33,581 nucleotides of DNA from Byssochlamys sp. IMV 00236 (Eukaryota; Ascomycota; Eurotiomycetes; Eurotiales; Thermoascaceae), in assembly GCA_001931875.2 (NCBI GenBank), contig MSJH02000246.1, positions 1-33,581 of the forward strand, given 5' to 3'. The position numbers and the translations under genes are program-made. The notes under the pieces are model-generated. The model worked only from the letters and a program-made list of their open reading frames with translations, ran no database searches and was not told the origin of the DNA. This document shows positions 9,425-21,141 of this stretch, one piece after another. The number at the start of each line of letters is the position of its first letter. Positions within the stretch are counted from its first letter, which is position 1.

Positions 9425-11235
9425 TTACCAAGAGTCAATCTTCATGGTGCCATTTTCTAATAAATTAGTGTGCATCTTGAAAACCTTATCGAGCATGTGG
9501 GGTTCATGACCTCTACCAGCAGCGAGACACTTCTTGGTGGCCATATCAAGATAGTCTTGAAGCAAAGGCTTGTATTCAGGATGAGCGCAGTTGTCAATGA
9601 TGACTTGAGCACGTTCACGGGGAGAAAGGCCACGAAGATCTGCCAAGCCTTGTTCAGTAACAAAGACATCCAAGTCATGTTCGGTTTGATCGACATGGGA
9701 GACCATAGGTACGACACAGGACACGCCATTAGGGTCCTTCTTTGAAGGACGTGTGGAAGGAGAGTGCATGACACTGAGCTTGGCGTTACGAAGGAAATCA
9801 CCGGAACCACCTAAGCCGTTAAGCATACCAGAGCCACAGACGAGAGTAGAGTTGGCGTGACCGTACATGTCGAATTCGACAGGCGTGTTCATGGCGATAC
9901 AACCAAGACGACGAATGATTTCGGGAGAGTTGGAGACTTGTTGAGATCTCAACAAGAGTCTATCTTTATAGACGGACCAATTGTTGTAAAATCGTTCAAA
10001 GCCTTCAGGTGAGAATCGAATGGAAGTGGCACTGGCAAACTGAAGCTTTTCGGAATCGAAAAATTCAAGGAAAGTGTCTTGTAATACTTCCGTAAATCTG
10101 ATAAAAAAAAATTGAGTAAGAAAAAAAAATTGCCCCCAAAAGAAAAAAAACTTACACTGTGACGTTTTTGAAGGGAGACTTGGCCAAACCACCAATAACG
10201 GCGTTTGCAATGTTACCAATACCAGATTGAAGAGGCAACAAGTGCTCTGGGAGACGTCCATGTTTGACTTCATGTTCAAAGAATTCAATAAGATGGTCAG
10301 CAATGGCTTGTGATTTAGCATCAGCAGGTGAGTTTGGACCAGTCATATCAGGACGGTTGCTCTCGACGACTGCGATTACTTTTTCGGTATCAATAGGAAT
10401 GGCGGTCTATGTTATCAGGTTTCATATCAGTTTAATCTGTTTTCCCCCAAAAAAATAGAAAATTTTGAAAAACTTACTGTTCCGATTCTATCCTCAGTAT
10501 TCATGATAAGGTATGGTTTGCGGTGAGGAGGAAGTGAAGACATGGTGATATCATGAAGACCCTCAAAGGAAGGGATGCGTGTGTTGACTTCAATAATGAT
10601 CTTGTCAGCCATTTGTATCAGTTCAGGTGTAGCACCTACAGAGGCACCAGGCACGATCCAGCCGTCTTCAGTGATTGCAGTTGCTTCGACAATGACAATG
10701 TCTAACTTGTTGTTATCCTTCTTATCCTTGGTATAATAGCCTACAAGTAATGACTGTTTAGTTCATGCAACAGTGTATGTGCGACTGTAACTTACCATAA
10801 ACAAGATCTTGAGCAAACATGGAAAGATGCTTGTCAGCAAATCGGATACGGCCTTCATTAATACCCTTCTTGATGTTTTTACCGACCTGATGAGGGTAAC
10901 GACGGTCGATCATGTCCAATTGGGCCCAACGGTCTTCACATTCGGGACCAGAGGAGGCACCAACAAAGAGATTGAACTTCATTTTGCCTTGAAGGTTGTT
11001 CTTTTCGACATGGTCGGCTAAGGCAAGAGGAACCATTTTGGGATATCCGACGCCAGTAAAGCCGGACCAACCGAGATATCTAAGTAAGGGTCAGTTATGG
11101 ATCATATAACAATAAACATGTCAAAACTTACTGTCCTCCTTTGAAGAATTGAAGGGTATCTTCAGGTTTCATGACCTTGTTTAAAAGTTGAGGTCGACGA
11201 ACTCTTGACTTGAGTGCAGCACTAACAGTAGCCAT
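9425..11235 (-). CDS. ACH1: Acetyl-CoA hydrolase / acetyl-CoA:succinate CoA-transferase
   Basis: Five minus-strand exons (11132-11235, 10796-11079, 10478-10740, 10156-10406, 9425-10097) give 524 residues, close to the size of yeast Ach1. The enzyme belongs to the class I CoA-transferase/acetyl-CoA hydrolase family, which in fungi mainly moves CoA from succinyl-CoA to acetate in mitochondria and so disposes of acetate or activates it. Visible family blocks include [13 protein letters not shown] near the N-terminus, [44 protein letters not shown] (probably carrying the catalytic glutamate), [14 protein letters not shown] and [20 protein letters not shown]. All introns are 50-60 nt with GTAAG donors. 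The N-terminus ([20 protein letters not shown]) is basic and could serve as an import signal. It converges on the small gene upstream in the window and reads in the same direction as the permease. Confidence 0.97.
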
Positions 11236-12529
11236 AATGAAAAAAGTAAAAGGATCAAAAAGATGATACGGGAAAAGAAGGGAAAAGGATGTATTTATAT
11301 ATTTCGTTTTGGCACCGGAGATCAAATAGGATAAACGATTTTACAGCAAGACAAAATGGGGGGAGAGCAAAGTGTGGGGGAAAAAGCAGGCGGGATAATC
11401 TTGATGATTGGGAGTCAGTTAATGTGGAGAATTTACAGACGATTATTGCTGCGAAGATAACAAAAGATGACGACAGAAAGCTATACACATGAAATGTTCA
11501 ACCGGATAATGGTTGAGGAGTAAGACAAATATCATTTTAGAAATAAGGTTCAAAAATACTGATCTGCCTATGCTGAGTTTCAATTATATCGTTTTAGGAT
11601 GACATCCGAATGGCGTTTCTATGGCAAATACCTTCTTCTTTTTGAACCAAAACCAATTGAAATGAAGGTCAAGAAGGATTTGAATTTTTTAATTCAACTT
11701 GTCGACAAGTCGTTGTTTTTTCTTTGCTCTTTACAGATGGACAGGCCCCGGCTAAACGATTAGAGCAATACTATTTCTGGACATTTCAATGTCTGTGTCT
11801 ACAAACGTACATTAAAAAAGGACAATGGAACAGAGACTGTGATTATAAATAACACTCGTAGCTCAACAGACTGCAATCATTCAATGGCTCTTGGAAAGAT
11901 TCAAGTAGAGATGAAGAATTTCTTTATGTTATAATGACAAGCAAAATGGAAAACGCCTTATACATGAAATTCTTTTTAAATCCCTGGGAAAGCGGGGCAG
12001 TCTATATTATGGAAAAAAGTATTCGTTCGTTTCTAATGATTGGTTCCACTATTTTCTGCATCGTATGACGCAAGTTTTACAAAACACAGCATTTTCAAAA
12101 AATAATGCAGTAACAAGTAAAAAACCAAAGTATCCTTTTTGAGATCTTTATGTTGATGCAGGAGGGGACAATGGCGAATATCGAGTCACATAGAATGCAC
12201 TCTATCAAAATAACAATTGAAGCTGTAGTCATCCATTACTTTTTACAGCAATAAGTGGATCAATGGGTAGCCACTGATATTAAAAGATTTCTTTTGAATA
12301 GAGTGTGATGGTGAAATGAAGAGTGAATGTTTATACGTATTCAATATCAGCCAATGCTTAGCAACAGAATGAAAAATGTACATGTCAATTGTTCAAAGAA
12401 AAGTGTTCAACGATAATATTTAAAGAGCGAGAAATAGTTTATGCGGATTGTGTGCCAATAATATCTGAATGTGATTTCTCTAAATTATTGTATATACAAA
12501 TAAAGTCAGCCGTCGTTGTCTTTCTTTCT
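11236..12529. other. Intergenic region with a possible broken coding fragment
   Basis: The first 250 bp upstream of ACH1 should hold its promoter. Between 11599 and about 12060 the plus strand gives coding-like patches: a frame from an ATG at 11599 (MTSEWRFYGKYLLLFEPKPI) that stops near 11764, then RLEQYYFWTFQCLCLQTY in another frame, and MTSKMENALYMKFFLNPWES further on. The pieces need frame changes and a CTTTACAG that could be an acceptor. I cannot identify a family. The rest is AT-rich without signal. Confidence 0.3.
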
Positions 12530-14457
12530 TTAGGCCTCTACATTGCGAACAGGTCCAGTAAACCATTTACGACCTGATACCATATAAGCCAGAATAGCTA
12601 AGCCAATAACAATAACAAATGGAACGATAGCAAAGTTCATATTTTCTGGCGTAACAGGGTATTTCTAACAGACAGACATCAGCTTTACCCCTCATGTTTC
12701 ATGCAATAATATGACTTACTGTAGGTAAAATAAATAATACAGAAGTAAAGGCTATCCATATACAAGCAATTATGCCTAATAAAAAAATGTTTAAATAATG
12801 TCACATCTATAGCTCAAAGCACTTACCACACGGAATTGAAAAGCGACCCATATTGTATGGACCCCTTTCAAATCTTTTTCTTGCCATTGTAATACGTAAC
12901 CAAATAGGTATAAAGTAAGAAATATTGGCAGCAATCGTATTGATGGACACGATAGTTTCAAATGCTACATCACTAAACAAGTATGGTATTCCTAATAGTG
13001 CAGCAAATGCGATATTGAACCAAACTGCATTCACAGGCACCTTGTAAGGCGTCAACTTTGCTAGCCATTTAGAAAAAGGCATGGCTCCATCTCTTGCAAA
13101 TGCATATGTCTGACGAGAGGATCCTACAACGACTGCTGCTCCACTATAAGTCAAATAAAATGAGATATATGTATATTCTATATGTAAAGGAAACAACTTA
13201 CGCAAAGTACATTGCTACAATAATAATCACAAGAAACCACATGGTCCAGCCAATGCCTGTTCCATCCAAGAACACTTGGGTGATGGCCATGGATGCTTGA
13301 GGATTCAGTATTTGTCGATCAAAATCTTGGATCATGAAAGCACAGGCAATCATAAGTACAGTACCTGCAACCGCTGAAGTAGCGATCGCCATAACAATGC
13401 CCATAGGAGATCCGCGTTGTGCTGACTTTGTCTCTTCGCTTACATGTGCAGCTGTATCATACCCATTTAGGGTAAATTGAGCCTGCAGGAGGCCGATTAG
13501 CCAAGCAAAACCACTTGAATTAAATCCCGTGCCATCATAAACCTGCCCAAGTGCAAAAGAAGCTGAAGGCTTATTAGGAGTGAGAAGAAGCCCAACAATG
13601 ATGATGAATAGGATGCCCATCAAGTGCCACCACACAGAAAGGTTGTTAATCATTCCTGTATAACGAATTGGAAGACTGTTCATCAAACCATGGATGATTA
13701 AGATGGCAATAAAAACGGCATAATCAATAGCTGGGGTGGATTCAAAGTCTGGACGAGTTACTGAAATGGCTGATACTAGGAACTGCGCCATACCAAGATC
13801 AGCTGCAGAGATAGCGACAGAAAGACTTAGCCTAAGATCGAAAGGCGTTATTATTGTGTAATGTCTACCTTTTAGCATGTTTACCAATTAAAATAACCTT
13901 TTAAGTAGAGAGAGTTTAGTATTAAGTAAAATGTTTAATAAATATACCTCTTACCAACAATCCAGCACATAAATGGCACCCATTCTGAATCAGATAATTG
14001 TGCTGTCCAAAAATATAAACCGCCTGTTGTAGGGAATGCACTGCAAACTTGGGATGAAGAGTTAGTACGAGGTAATTACTCCTTTATCTATATCTTTACT
14101 TTCTGCTAAGCTACTGCCGATGGTTAATGTTAATAAAGCGACTAGAAGATAACCCCATATAGAGGCTGATGTACCACCATTTATCAATGTCTCGGCCCAC
14201 ATCTTTACATGATTAGTGTCATGTCAAAAATAATGCTATTATTTCCTTACAGGTAGCAGTCCACTGAGTACAGAGCAACATCCAAATGATATAGCGAAAT
14301 TTGAGAATACAGATAATTGGCGATTCAAGTCTTGTTTGTAACCTAGTCTAGCCAGCAATATTTCATCATCAATGTATCTGCTGTTATTTTTCGTATCTGC
14401 TTTTTCACTTTTAAGCACTGCAGGATCTGGCGTTTGTATGGATATGTCCCAAACCAT
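12530..14457 (-). CDS. Amino acid/polyamine/organocation (APC) family permease
   Basis: Eight minus-strand exons (14251-14457, 14100-14202, 13955-14047, 13885-13897, 13202-13831, 12827-13143, 12720-12775, 12530-12664) join to 517 residues, the usual size for a 12-helix fungal amino acid permease. After a hydrophilic N-tail come RQLSVFSNFAISFGCCSVLS, then a block reading ICSAFPTTGGLYFWTAQ, the family's second/third-helix signature. Later blocks are LNGYDTAAHVSEETKSAQRG and GSSRQTYAFARDGAMPFS, both typical of the GABA/choline/amino-acid branch of fungal APC transporters (Uga4/Hnm1-like). The protein should import an amino acid or related amine across the plasma or vacuolar membrane; the substrate cannot be told from sequence. 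Exon 4 is only 13 nt and is required to restore the motif GYFNW. The exon 3 acceptor is CCCAAG, after a TACTAAC branch point. Confidence 0.93.
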
Positions 14458-15690
14458 TTCTAAAGTGGCTTTCTCTGTGTGTGTGTGTTTGTAAAGAATT
14501 AAAAGAAGCGATAAATGAAAAAGGGGGTGTGGTTATTTATTCGAAACACATAAGAAAAGGATATCCAAGATCGAACAAAATGATTATATATAAATATAAA
14601 TATTTACTGATAACAAATAGAAATTCTCCTTAACAATTATAGTGTTGCGTTCTCCTAAGCATCGTTTCTCCTTAAAGTAGATTTCCAAACAAAGAAGAAA
14701 ATGAAAGGGGTCAGGGGGATGAGTGATTACTGCTCTTCTATATTTCATTAACCTTTTTCTTACCATTATTCCGAAAACATCTGATACAGACAATAAAAAG
14801 CTTGCATGTGTGTATTGATCAAATATCCTGCAATGACTTCAACCCTACATTGCTATGATCAGATGAGAATTAATTCAAAGGTTTTATTGGAAAGAGATTC
14901 AGCATCAGTAAAATTTTTTGTTTGTTTGTTGTACATAAATAGTTTTGTTACAATAACACTTGACTAAACGCGTTTAATCCCACCTAACTTCATAAGTTTC
15001 CATTTGAACTTATTCAAATAGTATATTCTGCGATATTTCTCTAATCTGCCAATAATCATCAAAGAGAAACCTTGCACAATTAATAGAACTCTCGGTTATT
15101 TGTCTCGATATACGTTCCTTGTTTGTAAAATAGACTATATCCTTTTCTACTACAATCATGGCATTTCCCTTATTGATCTTTGAAACTTAATCTATTCAAT
15201 TATAAACCAATTGTACACTAGATTCATTCTGAAAAGACGGCTGACAGTTTCGCGTCTAATTTTACATGACAAATAAAGGTAGAAAGGCTTTTAATTCCAA
15301 CTGCAGCATCGTCTAATGATAGATAATGTGAGCACAGTTATTTCTATACAGCAGTACAAAACCTAACTTCCTTTTAGTTATCTCAAATTAGCACTTCTTA
15401 TTATCATTAATTCAACCGAAATGGCTGAAAAAATAAAAAGATCAGTAAGCATTGTTTGTTTTTTTCCCTCTTGGCATCAAATTCATTACATGTAAATTTG
15501 GTTTCATGGGCATCAACCTGTAACTATCAAGTCTATTCATAGATTTCCAATGCACTCAACTTTCCCATATTTATCATTCAGCCAAAGTTTCACAATCGTA
15601 CGGTTATCGGAAAAATAAAAGACACTGGATGATGGTGGATGTGGTACATGTTCTCTGAGACTTCACTTTTTTATTCAAATAGTACGATAT
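14458..15690. other. Gene-poor AT-rich region, includes the permease promoter
   Basis: No supported gene. The part next to 14457 should hold the permease promoter and 5' UTR; it includes a short (TG)n tract near 14477-14489. A 69-codon minus-strand frame at 14584-14793 shows no motif. The remainder is AT-rich with stops in all frames. Confidence 0.5.
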
Positions 15691-15696
15691 TCGGCA

Positions 15697-16205
15697 TTGG
15701 CTGCGTTTTTCGTTGATAATTGTTCTATTTCAGAATTAATTGATTGTATTTGTAGTATCCACATTACTATTCAGTGCTTAAATATGGCATTCATTATTAC
15801 TATAAAATCTGTTACACCTTCTTTTTTGGGCAGAGAAATAGCAAAGGCCAGAGCTGGATACACTGTTACACATTTTGCGCGTCCCTAGTAATACTTTAGA
15901 AATTTATAAAGACTTGCCTACCACTTTTGCTGTAGACTTTGCGTGTCCAGGACAATGCTTAAATACAGCTTTTGGAAAATGTAATATTGAATTTGATTCA
16001 CCCAATTTATCCCTTATGTCCCCCTCTCATATAAGATCCCATGTTATAGAGATGTATTATTGCTGGTGTTGATATCAGATTTTCTGAACAGTGGAGGATA
16101 TTGCTGACTGTTGGAAGCAATAGACCTGTCAGAATTGGACAGTGATCTGTTTCTGATTGTTGTAGAAGATTACTTGGTGGACAAAAAAGACTGGCCCTCG
16201 TGAGT
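15697..16205 (+). pseudogene. Coding-like fragments of unknown family
   Basis: Three adjacent plus-strand patches look like protein but sit in different frames: 15697-15888 (CSISELIDCICSIHITIQCL), 15875-16072 (NTLEIYKDLPTTFAVDFACP) and a stretch around 16110-16202 reading AIDLSELDSDLFLIVVEDYL and ending DKKDWPS before a TGA. They might be exons of an unrecognised small gene or pieces of a decayed one. No donor/acceptor pair joins them convincingly. I do not recognise the family. Confidence 0.25.
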
Positions 16206-16432
16206 TACCCCGTGACCAAGTAAAAACATTTGATTGTCCTTGTCCTTCTTTTTCATCCTTTTCCCCAAAATAAAATCTTTAAAATAATCATTTTAGCTTA
16301 TTTAGAACAACTATTTCATAGTCAAGAATCTTCAAATAACAGGTTTTCAATAAAACTACAAAAGGTGCCTAAATTTTCATACAAGACGGATTTTTACAGA
16401 CGATAACTTGATTCAGAAATAGTATAGATAAA

Positions 16433-19400
16433 ATGATTAATCCAATATCTGATAACATGGCTTATATTAGCCAGATAGCAGCAGACACAGATGATCTTAA
16501 TAACGGACGATGGCATACTTTATTAAGAAAAATGTCAGTCATAGCAACTCCTGAACAATCGATTACAGGCACAACAGAGACCCTAGAAAAGTCGATTGTA
16601 GAAGAAGTTAACTTGCCTACTGTTGAAGAGTGTCTAGATCAAGAAGACTATGAAACTGCTATCAGTTACTTTGAAACAGACAGTAACACGTTAACAGATC
16701 ATAGATCATCATCTAGTATTTATCCTTCTGATAACAGTAAGAATAATTTATGTTATTATCATTAATATACATATCAAACACATAGCAAATAAAGTAAAAC
16801 AGCGATGGATGAGATCATTTGAGAAAATTCGAATGATCAACCATTTCAAGTCAGCACCCTCCTCAGGCACCGGCGTCATATCAAAACTACCATTAGCACC
16901 TTACTACCCAGCTGCATTCATACCCCTCTATCTTACTCTTCTTTCCAAAGATGAGCATGGGAGAAAGCCAGTGAGTTGTTTAAAAGACAAACATGTGTTA
17001 ATGAAGCGTATCTGATGTATTTTTACCCGTAGCCACCTATCCTATTTGATGCATTATCAGTAAGCGATATAAGCTCCGAATGCTTCTAGATGTATAATAT
17101 ATGTATAATATATTTGTAAAATTAGTGTGCTATCACAGACTCTATTATAGACCAAAACACATCACACAGACTATGGACTTTTCGCATAGAGTTACAGTAT
17201 GGAGAAGTCAAGTGGGTTATCCACAGAACTATTATAGAATTCTACAATCTTCACTTAACTCTCAAGTTCAAGCACATTTCTGGCCTTATCTCTGAACCCC
17301 CTCCTTCTTTTCCTAGTCAGCTTGCTCACTTGACAAACGCTGCCTTAACCTCGATGCGTATTGTAAGGGAAGAAGAGGACGATCGTTGGCAGGATGTTGC
17401 TCTTAAACGCCGTGATGATTTGGAATTTTATTTAAAGGAGCTAATCGAAAAGGCTGCTGTCACCGTCAACTATGAACTGTGCGAGTTTTTAGAGCTCAGT
17501 GCCATTTCGATCACTAAAGATATGGGCTGGAAAGGGAAAGAGGGATACTTGGAGTACAGTACAGCTCCCATATCCTTTCGACTTGGGTTACCATGGCAGC
17601 AGAAATGGCAGAAGGAATGGTTGATTCTAAGAGATAGCTATCTTGCTTTTTGTAACGATATTGGATCTACTTCAGTTACAGATGTCCTGTTATTTGATAG
17701 ACACTTGAAGGTTAGATTAAAAGGACAGGGAAGTACGACTTTTGGTTCTGTTCACTTTATTATATCAAATTCTACACGAAAGATCGAAATAAAGAGCCCT
17801 CCGTCAAGATATACAGACGAATGGCTGGAAAGTCTTGAAAGGGCGCAGAAAGAAAGTCCATGGGCTATGAACCAACGTTTCGGATCTTTTGCTCCTCTAA
17901 GAGAACACGCCAAAGCAAAGTGGTTTGTGGATGGACGTGGTAAGAGATCTTTATGTATATTACCCTAAAAGTCTTTTTTATATCTTGAAACATTTCTCTA
18001 GACTATTATGAAGCAGTCATTCATGCCATCATTTCAGCCAAGTCAGAAATATATATTGAAGATTGGTGGCTGGTAAGTTTTATTTGTGGTTATCAGATAT
18101 TCAATCTCACACACATCCATATGTAGAGCCCACAGCTAGTATTAATCAAAAGTGAAGGCAAAGAAAGCTTAAAACTTACTGAATTGTGCTATAGTACTTA
18201 CGAAGACCTCCTAAGGGTAATGAAGAATTCCGTCTGGACCGACTTTTGAAGAGAAAGGCTTGTGAAGGCATCATGATATATATTGTTCTTTATAAGAATG
18301 TCTCTGTTGCTTTGCCATTAGACTCCCAGTATACAAAAGATTGGATGCAGACTGTACATCCCAATATTATAGTTCAAAGACATGCCAACCTCACTTCTTC
18401 TCCATTTTGGGCACATCATGAGGTTTGTTTAACTTGGCGCGATTTACAAACAGCTAACTTGTTTTGCGTATGCTGTAGAAAATACTTGTTATTGATAATC
18501 GCTTAGCCTTTGTAGGAGGATTAGATCTTTGCTTTGGGTAAGATGTTAGAAGCAGTTTATACACACACAAGCTAAAAATTTTTATAGACGATATGATACA
18601 CAGGCTCATGAACTCACAGATTATGATTCAACTGATATATCTTGGGAAGTGTTCCCTGGGCAAGACTATTCCAATCCAAGGATTAAAGATTTTCAAAAAG
18701 GTTTGTAACTCAAAAATAAAAGGAAAAGAAAAGTAATATTCTTTACTCCCTCTCTCTCTCTCTCTCTACTGATAGTTAGCCAGTATGGTACCGAGCTGAT
18801 CGATAAAACAACAACACCTAGGATGCCATGGCATGATATCCATACAGCTATGGTAAGTAAAAGTAAAAAAGATTGAAGCTGTCTAAAGAACTAAAGAGGG
18901 AAAATGACAGGTTGGATCACCCGCAAGAGATGTTGCTAGGCATTTTGTACAGAGATGGAATTTTATAAAAGCGAATCGCGCAAAGGATAGAGATGACATT
19001 CCTTTCTTATTACCAAAAGGGGAGTATGTTGCTACGAGAGATGAAACCAAGTTTAAGGGAACATGCAAAGTTCAGGTGTTAAGAAGCAGCGCAGAATGGA
19101 GCCAAGGGATCGTACGAGAGGTAAGTGAAGATGGTTAGTTTGAATAGATAAACTATAGTCAAAGAGTAGTATTCGATATACAATGCCTACATGGAATGCA
19201 TATTTAAAGCAAAACACTTTATATACATTGAAAATCAATTCTTTAGTAAGTACTCATTTATAATCTGCAAAGCAACATATCTTGACACATTATTTTCAGT
19301 CACTACAACAAGCCCTGATGATAAGCTGATAAAGAACAAAATAGGTCAAGCTATTGTAGAAAGGATTAAAAGGGCCCATAAAGAAAAGCAAAAATTTCGA

Positions 19401-20527
19401 GTCATTGTTGTAATACCAAGTGCTCCTGGCTTTGAGGGCGACTTTGTTCAGGTTGACAGAAGATCAATGCCACTTCGATCGGTTGCTCAATATCAATACA
19501 GATCGATCTGTCGTGGCAAATATTCCATATTTGAGCAACTTAAAAAGGATAATATACCCATTCATGAATACATTGGCTTTTACAGTCTGAGAAACTGGGG
19601 CAAGATTAAACGTCCGTCTAGTTCACCAAGTGCATTTTTAGACGGGAAAAGAAAACGACGTACAAGATCAAGATCGAATACGGTAACTGATGAGCCTAAT
19701 GTGAACATTCAACAAAACCTTTATTATGCAGATGATGGAAGAATGGATTATGTTACTGAACAGGTTTATATTCACTCGAAGCTTATGATTGTTGATGACA
19801 GAATTGTCATTTGTGGATCAGGTATACTTTACAATCTTTTTTGTAAAGACTTTACTAAGATCCTTTTAAACCAATAGCCAACTTAAATGATAGATCTCAA
19901 CTAGGAAACAGAGACTCTGAAATTGCAGTGATCATTGAAGATACAGACACAATGGATTCAAAAATGAATGGAGAACCTGTATGTATTCTGTTTAAAAAAG
20001 TCTAAATCTAATACCTTTATGTTCCAGTATAAGGCTTCAAGTTATGCCTTGACGTTAAGAATGCAATTATTCAAAGAACATCTCGGTCTACTCGATACTT
20101 CTGCATCAGATACCTTTGATCATCGACGTAAAGAAAATCGTATCGTGATGGATCCTTTGGATGATGAGTTTTATTTTAACGTCTGGAACAAGATTGCAGA
20201 AAAGAATACATTGATTTACAGAGAACTTTTTAAATGCGTCCCCGATGATACAGGTAAGTTTTATCCTGTTTTAATAAAAATATGTATTGAATCGTTTTTT
20301 TCTTGCAAGTTCATTCTGTCGAGCAACATCGTCAGTTTATACCTGACCCAACTCGTGTCCTACAGGGACATATCGCCGAACCATGGAAATATTCAGCTAA
20401 AGAAGTACAAGCGAAATTAAACGAAATACGTGGCCATCTTGTACAATTCTCAACAGAATACTTGAAAAACACCAACATGACATCTTCAGTAATGCAAGAA
20501 GCCATTCCTCCTGTTGTGTTTACTTAA
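16433..20527 (+). CDS. Phospholipase D with PX and PH domains
   Basis: Sixteen exons join to 1080 residues: 16433-16736, 16786-16970, 17033-17059, 17126-17939, 18002-18072, 18127-18138, 18195-18422, 18479-18537, 18588-18700, 18776-18852, 18911-19120, 19170-19245, 19300-19821, 19878-19978, 20028-20253, 20310-20527. It is a PLD1/Spo14-type enzyme hydrolysing phosphatidylcholine to phosphatidic acid on membranes during vesicle traffic and signalling. Order: acidic N-region, a PX-like domain from about residue 165 ([20 protein letters not shown]), a PH-like domain ([11 protein letters not shown] ... [12 protein letters not shown]), then two HKD motifs. HKD1 is HEKILVID at about 546, split by an intron after HE; HKD2 is HSKLMIVDD at about 884. 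[12 protein letters not shown] precedes HKD1 and [20 protein letters not shown] follows it. Both catalytic motifs are intact. Two exons are tiny (27 and 12 nt). A CT-repeat tract sits in intron 9. Confidence 0.96.
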
Positions 20528-21141
20528 TAAACACCATTACTTTTGTCTGTCATCTTTAGCTTTTCCTTATAATTATGAATGAAACAATATCATTGTTAAC
20601 TAATTATTTGTTGGATTATGCTTTTCTTTATTGTAGTTGGTTGCTTCAATTGAATGCATTTAAACAACAAGCGGTTAAATGATTTATTACTTTTTATGCT
20701 TGAGTAGCTCTAAAAAAATAGTCAGGTAAGGTTTACTCTTCCTTTTGCCATTTAGTTTAGTGACAAAAATGCAAAAAGATAAACGATGCTCTTAAATAAA
20801 ACCACGCTCAAATCTATTCTTGGCACTTGATTCATACAATACCTAATGAAAATATCAGTTTTTTTTTCTTGTAAAAGATCGAAACTGAAAGCACAGTGCT
20901 TTATATCTGCCATAAGCTAGGATTATCTTTTGCTTTGTTAACTTTTGACTTTTACAAATAACAGGTCCAGACACAAACGTTTTGACCCTGCCTACAATTT
21001 ATCTGAAATTCAATTTTGTGTAGTTCGGGGCATCAAAAAGGATGAATAAGAAAGTTTCTTTGCTCTTTTTCTTATTAGAGGTAACGAGCCACTGAAGCTT
21101 ACATTATTTAAACCAGATCATAATCTCACATGCTGTAAAGA
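20528..21141. other. Intergenic region between PLD and HMG-CoA reductase genes
   Basis: It holds the PLD 3' end and the HMG-CoA reductase promoter. I looked here for exons encoding the missing multi-helix membrane region of the reductase. All frames are cut by stops and there is not enough length for a sterol-sensing domain. Confidence 0.6.

Noticed and set aside
9457..9810. 117-codon alternative frame inside ACH1 exon 5, and a plus-strand frame at 9470-9745
   Set aside because: Both overlap the highly conserved ACH1 coding sequence and show no family similarity.
11860..11935. Possible tRNA near the sequence GTAGCTCAACAG
   Set aside because: The D-arm-like match stands alone; no cloverleaf or TTC-type T-loop could be formed around it.
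18748..18772. CT repeat as a regulatory element
   Set aside because: It is inside PLD intron 9, just before the acceptor, where a pyrimidine tract is expected.
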